DNA of 12,127 nt from Acholeplasmatales bacterium (lineage in GTDB: Bacteria; Bacillota_I; Bacilli_A; Acholeplasmatales; Anaeroplasmataceae), in assembly GCA_024690445.1 (NCBI GenBank), contig JAILPD010000119.1, forward strand, positions 1 to 12,127, given 5' to 3'. Position numbers and translations under genes: made by a program. Below the pieces are notes generated by a model. The model did no database searches. It saw nothing but the letters and a program-made list of their open reading frames with translations, and was not told the origin of the DNA. Of the stretch, positions 8,912 through 12,127 are shown piece by piece (position 1 is the first letter of the stretch; each line of letters opens with the position of its first letter).

Positions 8912-10483
8912 TTATTTATCCCCCTTTAATAATTTATATTCTATTGAATCAATCAAAGCCTTAAATGAGGCCTCAATTATATCCCTTGAAACACCTACTG
9001 TAGACCAAGTATTTGTTCCATCAGTAGATTCGATAATAACTCTTGTTAGAGCAGCTGTAGCTGATTCTTTTCCATCTAATATTCTTACCTTATAATCTGA
9101 CAATGTCACATTATTTAATACAGGATAGAATTTACCGATGGCCTTTCTTAATGCTTCATTTAAAGCATCGACAGGTCCATCACCATTAGCGGCTGTAACC
9201 TCAACTACTTCTCCAACATTAACTTTTATAATTGCAGATGATGAATATTTTTCAATCTCTGAAGGTCCTTCTCCAATTGTCTTAAAGTCTTCTACTTCAA
9301 AGAATGATTTGAAATTACCAAATGCCTTATGAACAATTAATTCAAATGAGGCATCAGCACCTTCAAATTGATATCCAGCATACTCTAATTCCTTAATTGT
9401 ATTGATGATTGAAGAAATTCTAGAATCATTTTTATCAACATCCGGATAAAGCTTTGCTATTTTTGCAAGCACAGTAGACTTACCAGCAACCTCGCTTATT
9501 AAGAATCTTCTTTCATTACCAACAAGTGAAGGATCAACATGTTCAAATGAATGTGAATCCTTAATAACGCCATCAATATGCATACCTGCCTTATGTGCAA
9601 AGGCTGAAGCACCTACATATGGTAGCTGATAATTTAGCTTAACATTTGATATTTCAGCAATTCTTCTTGCTATATCAGTTAACGATGAAAGATTGCCCTT
9701 AGGTAAACATTCAAAGCCACATTTAATCTCTAAATTAGGAATTATAGCAGATAGATTAGCATTGCCACATCTTTCGCCATATCCTAAGAATGTTCCTTGA
9801 ACCTGACTACATCCATTCATAACAGCAATTACACTAAGTGCAACTGCCATACCAGAATCATTATGTGTATGAATACCTAAAGGAATATTAACTGAATTCT
9901 TAACATCCTCTAATATTTTTACTAATTCATCTGGAAATGTACCGCCATTTGTATCACATAAAATTAAGGTAACAGCACCTGCTTCTTCAGCAGTCTTTAA
10001 TGCTTTAATTGCATAATCTCTATCAAGCTTATAGCCATCAAAGAAATGCTCAGCATCAAACATTACCTTTTTACCCATGCTTCTTAAATAACAAATACTA
10101 TCAGAAATCATACTTAGGTTTTCTTCTTTAGAAACACCAATTATTTTTTCAGTATGAAAGCTTGATGATTTACCAAATATACAAACATATTCTGTTTCCG
10201 CCTCAAGTAAAGCATTTAAATTTGAATCATCCTTAGCATCGATACCCTTTCTTCTAGTACTACCAAATGCGACAAGCTTTGAATTATTAAATTTTATATC
10301 TTTAGCTTCTTTAAAGAATTCTAGGTCCTTCTGATTTGAGCCTGGATTACCAGCCTCAACAAAATCTACACCAAGTTCATCTAAAGCCTTAGCGATTTTG
10401 ATTTTGTCGCCAACCGAAAAACTTATACCTTCGGCTTGTGCACCATCACGAAGGGTTGAATCAAAAATCTGAATTTTTTTCAC
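8912..10483 (-). CDS. cimA: (R)-citramalate synthase
   Basis: This enzyme condenses pyruvate and acetyl-CoA to citramalate, the entry to the threonine-independent route to isoleucine. It has 523 residues, as expected for the citramalate synthase branch of the LeuA-like family. The TIM-barrel starts FDSTLRDGAQ (7-16) with catalytic Arg12 and metal-binding Asp13; the metal motif HTHND is at 205-209, and GTFLGYGERCGNANL follows. The early part with EGISFSVGDKIKIAKALDELGV and the GNPGSN segment fit CimA better than LeuA or homocitrate synthase. The region FAHKAGMHIDGV continues the accessory domain, and from about residue 380 a LeuA-type regulatory domain follows (NGDGPVDALNEALRKAI), the expected site of isoleucine feedback. 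The start codon is GTG, supported by AAAGGGG 8 nt upstream. It lies 88 nt after ilvC and 3 nt before leuC. Confidence 0.93.
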   Translation of the reverse strand: MKKIQIFDSTLRDGAQAEGISFSVGDKIKIAKALDELGVDFVEAGNPGSNQKDLEFFKEAKDIKFNNSKLVAFGSTRRKGIDAKDDSNLNALLEAETEYVCIFGKSSSFHTEKIIGVSKEENLSMISDSICYLRSMGKKVMFDAEHFFDGYKLDRDYAIKALKTAEEAGAVTLILCDTNGGTFPDELVKILEDVKNSVNIPLGIHTHNDSGMAVALSVIAVMNGCSQVQGTFLGYGERCGNANLSAIIPNLEIKCGFECLPKGNLSSLTDIARRIAEISNVKLNYQLPYVGASAFAHKAGMHIDGVIKDSHSFEHVDPSLVGNERRFLISEVAGKSTVLAKIAKLYPDVDKNDSRISSIINTIKELEYAGYQFEGADASFELIVHKAFGNFKSFFEVEDFKTIGEGPSEIEKYSSSAIIKVNVGEVVEVTAANGDGPVDALNEALRKAIGKFYPVLNNVTLSDYKVRILDGKESATAALTRVIIESTDGTNTWSTVGVSRDIIEASFKALIDSIEYKLLKGDK

Positions 10484-10491
10484 AAAAACAA

Positions 10492-10498
10492 CCCCTTT
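10492..10498 (-). promoter_or_regulatory. Ribosome binding site for the GTG start of cimA
   Basis: AAAGGGG on the minus strand lies 8 nt before GTG (10483-10481). The homology begins at MKKIQIFDSTLRDG, so this non-ATG start is the one used. Confidence 0.7.
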
Positions 10499-10513
10499 AA
10501 AATAGACAAATTT

Positions 10514-10534
10514 GGAAGTGCAAAAAGCACTTCC
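10514..10534 (-). promoter_or_regulatory. Hairpin in the ilvC-cimA intergenic region (processing or attenuation candidate)
   Basis: A perfect 8-bp stem, GGAAGTGC (10534-10527 on the minus strand) with GCACTTCC (10521-10514), closes a TTTTT loop. It is the only GC-rich stem in the otherwise AT-rich operon gaps. Downstream on the minus strand comes AAATTTGTCTATTTT rather than a solid T-run, so it is at best a weak terminator. It could also be a stabilising or RNase-processing hairpin that sets the ilvC level against the downstream genes. Confidence 0.45.
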
Positions 10535-10571
10535 TCATCGTCATAGAAATTTTAAATTCGATACCAATAAA

Positions 10572-11612
<1,041 letters not shown>

Positions 11613-11629
11613 TTAATTTTTATAATTTT

Positions 11630-12088
11630 TTAATCTAATTTTAATTCGCTTGAGCCTCTTGCGATAGCTGTAATTCCAGTTCGAATTACTTCTTTAATGC
11701 CGAATTCATCTAACATTGATATAATTGCTGAAATCTTACCTGAATCACCAGTAATTTCAATAATCATAGTTTCACTAGTAACATCAATTACGTGTGCTCT
11801 AAAGATGTTTGCAAGCTCTAGTATTTGACTTCTCTTTTCATTTTTAGAATCAATCTTTATTAATGCAAGTTCTCTCTTTACTGAATCTTCATCATTAAAT
11901 TCAGCAATCTTGACAACGTCCATTAATTTAGCAAGTTGATTTTTAATTTGTTGATATGTATCTTCGTCACATTCAACAACCAAAGTCATACGAGAATATT
12001 GAGGATCTTCTGTAACACCTACAGAAAGGCTGTCAATATTATAACCTCTTCTACTAAATAATCCTGAAACTCTAGATAGAACACCCAT
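11630..12088 (-). CDS. ilvN: Acetolactate synthase, small regulatory subunit, 5' end lost
   Basis: This ACT-domain subunit activates IlvB and confers valine feedback inhibition. There are 152 visible residues. GVLSRVSGLFSRRGYNIDSLSVG followed by SRMTLVV identifies the N-terminal ACT domain; the C-terminal half ends with GITAIARGSSELKLD. In the family some 12-15 residues (the first beta strand, ending in N-x-x before GVL) precede GVLSRV, so the ATG at 12088 is not a believable start. It also has no ribosome binding site, and in-frame TGA codons occur at 12113 and 12125. The sequence beyond 12088 is an inverted copy of 11729-11768, so the true beginning has been replaced. The gene is probably intact in the organism. 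It lies first among the visible operon genes, 32 nt before ilvC and far from ilvB. Confidence 0.88.
   Translation of the reverse strand: MGVLSRVSGLFSRRGYNIDSLSVGVTEDPQYSRMTLVVECDEDTYQQIKNQLAKLMDVVKIAEFNDEDSVKRELALIKIDSKNEKRSQILELANIFRAHVIDVTSETMIIEITGDSGKISAIISMLDEFGIKEVIRTGITAIARGSSELKLD
11729..11768. repeat. Inner arm of a 40-bp perfect inverted repeat (inside ilvN)
   Basis: This stretch encodes part of the C-terminal half of IlvN (MIIEITGDSGKIS), so it is the original copy. Its exact reverse complement forms the last 40 bases of the window (12088-12127), with 319 bases between the arms. Matching stops at 11769. Confidence 0.95.
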
Positions 12089-12127
12089 ATGATTATTGAA
12101 ATTACTGGTGATTCAGGTAAGATTTCA
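12088..12127. repeat. Terminal arm of the 40-bp inverted repeat (probable fold-back artefact)
   Basis: All 40 bases match the reverse complement of 11729-11768, and the match runs to the very last base, so it may continue past the window. It sits where the start of ilvN should be, and it reads through stop codons in the ilvN frame. A read or assembly chimera is the most likely cause. Confidence 0.95.

Noticed and set aside
10484..10571. Promoter in front of cimA
   Set aside because: TTGCAC and TATTTT on the minus strand are only 13 nt apart, so no properly spaced sigma-A promoter can be supported.
12086..12088. ATG as the start codon of ilvN
   Set aside because: No ribosome site precedes it, the family has 12-15 more residues before GVLSRV, and the bases upstream are an inverted copy of internal ilvN sequence.

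Overview
This is a low-GC, AT-rich bacterial segment, most likely from a Bacillota member (Clostridia, Erysipelotrichia or a related lineage, possibly gut-associated). The evidence is the strong AT bias, GGAGG-type ribosome binding sites, lipobox lipoproteins, and the kind of branched-chain amino acid genes present. I cannot place it more precisely. All visible stops are TAA or TAG, and Trp is read from TGG in the codon I checked. No gene-free stretch exceeds about 100 bases.

Layout. The left edge (2-1300, + strand) holds the 3' three quarters of a 2-isopropylmalate synthase gene (leuA). It runs convergently into everything else and ends at a bidirectional terminator (about 1315-1362). The rest of the window is on the minus strand. 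Reading in the direction of transcription from the right edge, the order is ilvN (5' end lost) - ilvC - cimA - leuC - leuD - leuB - ilvD - ilvB. A terminator follows ilvB (2581-2608). A separate promoter (2555-2582) then drives two paralogous small lipoprotein genes (2515 to 1361) of unknown function.

How the genes work together. The minus-strand genes form a near-complete branched-chain amino acid operon. IlvB/IlvN, IlvC and IlvD convert pyruvate (plus pyruvate or 2-oxobutyrate) to the 2-keto acid precursors of valine and isoleucine. CimA makes citramalate from pyruvate and acetyl-CoA, and LeuC/LeuD and LeuB can carry this on to 2-oxobutyrate, so isoleucine need not depend on threonine deaminase. 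The same LeuCDB enzymes, together with the convergently encoded LeuA, make the leucine precursor. No aminotransferase (ilvE) or ilvA is visible. The operon's promoter and leader lie beyond the right edge.

Points that stand out. (1) The last 40 bases are a perfect reverse-complement copy of a stretch inside ilvN, and they replace the start of ilvN; this looks like a fold-back chimera or assembly artefact at a contig end. (2) The lipoprotein pair is a tandem duplication with no recognised family. (3) The IlvC cofactor loop has Tyr-Glu where an Arg is usual, suggesting altered NADPH/NADH preference. (4) A strong extended -10 promoter has its -35 box inside the T-tract of the preceding terminator. 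I found no evidence of mobile elements, CRISPR, tRNA or rRNA, and no clearly new biological system; the lipoproteins are the only genes without an assignable function.
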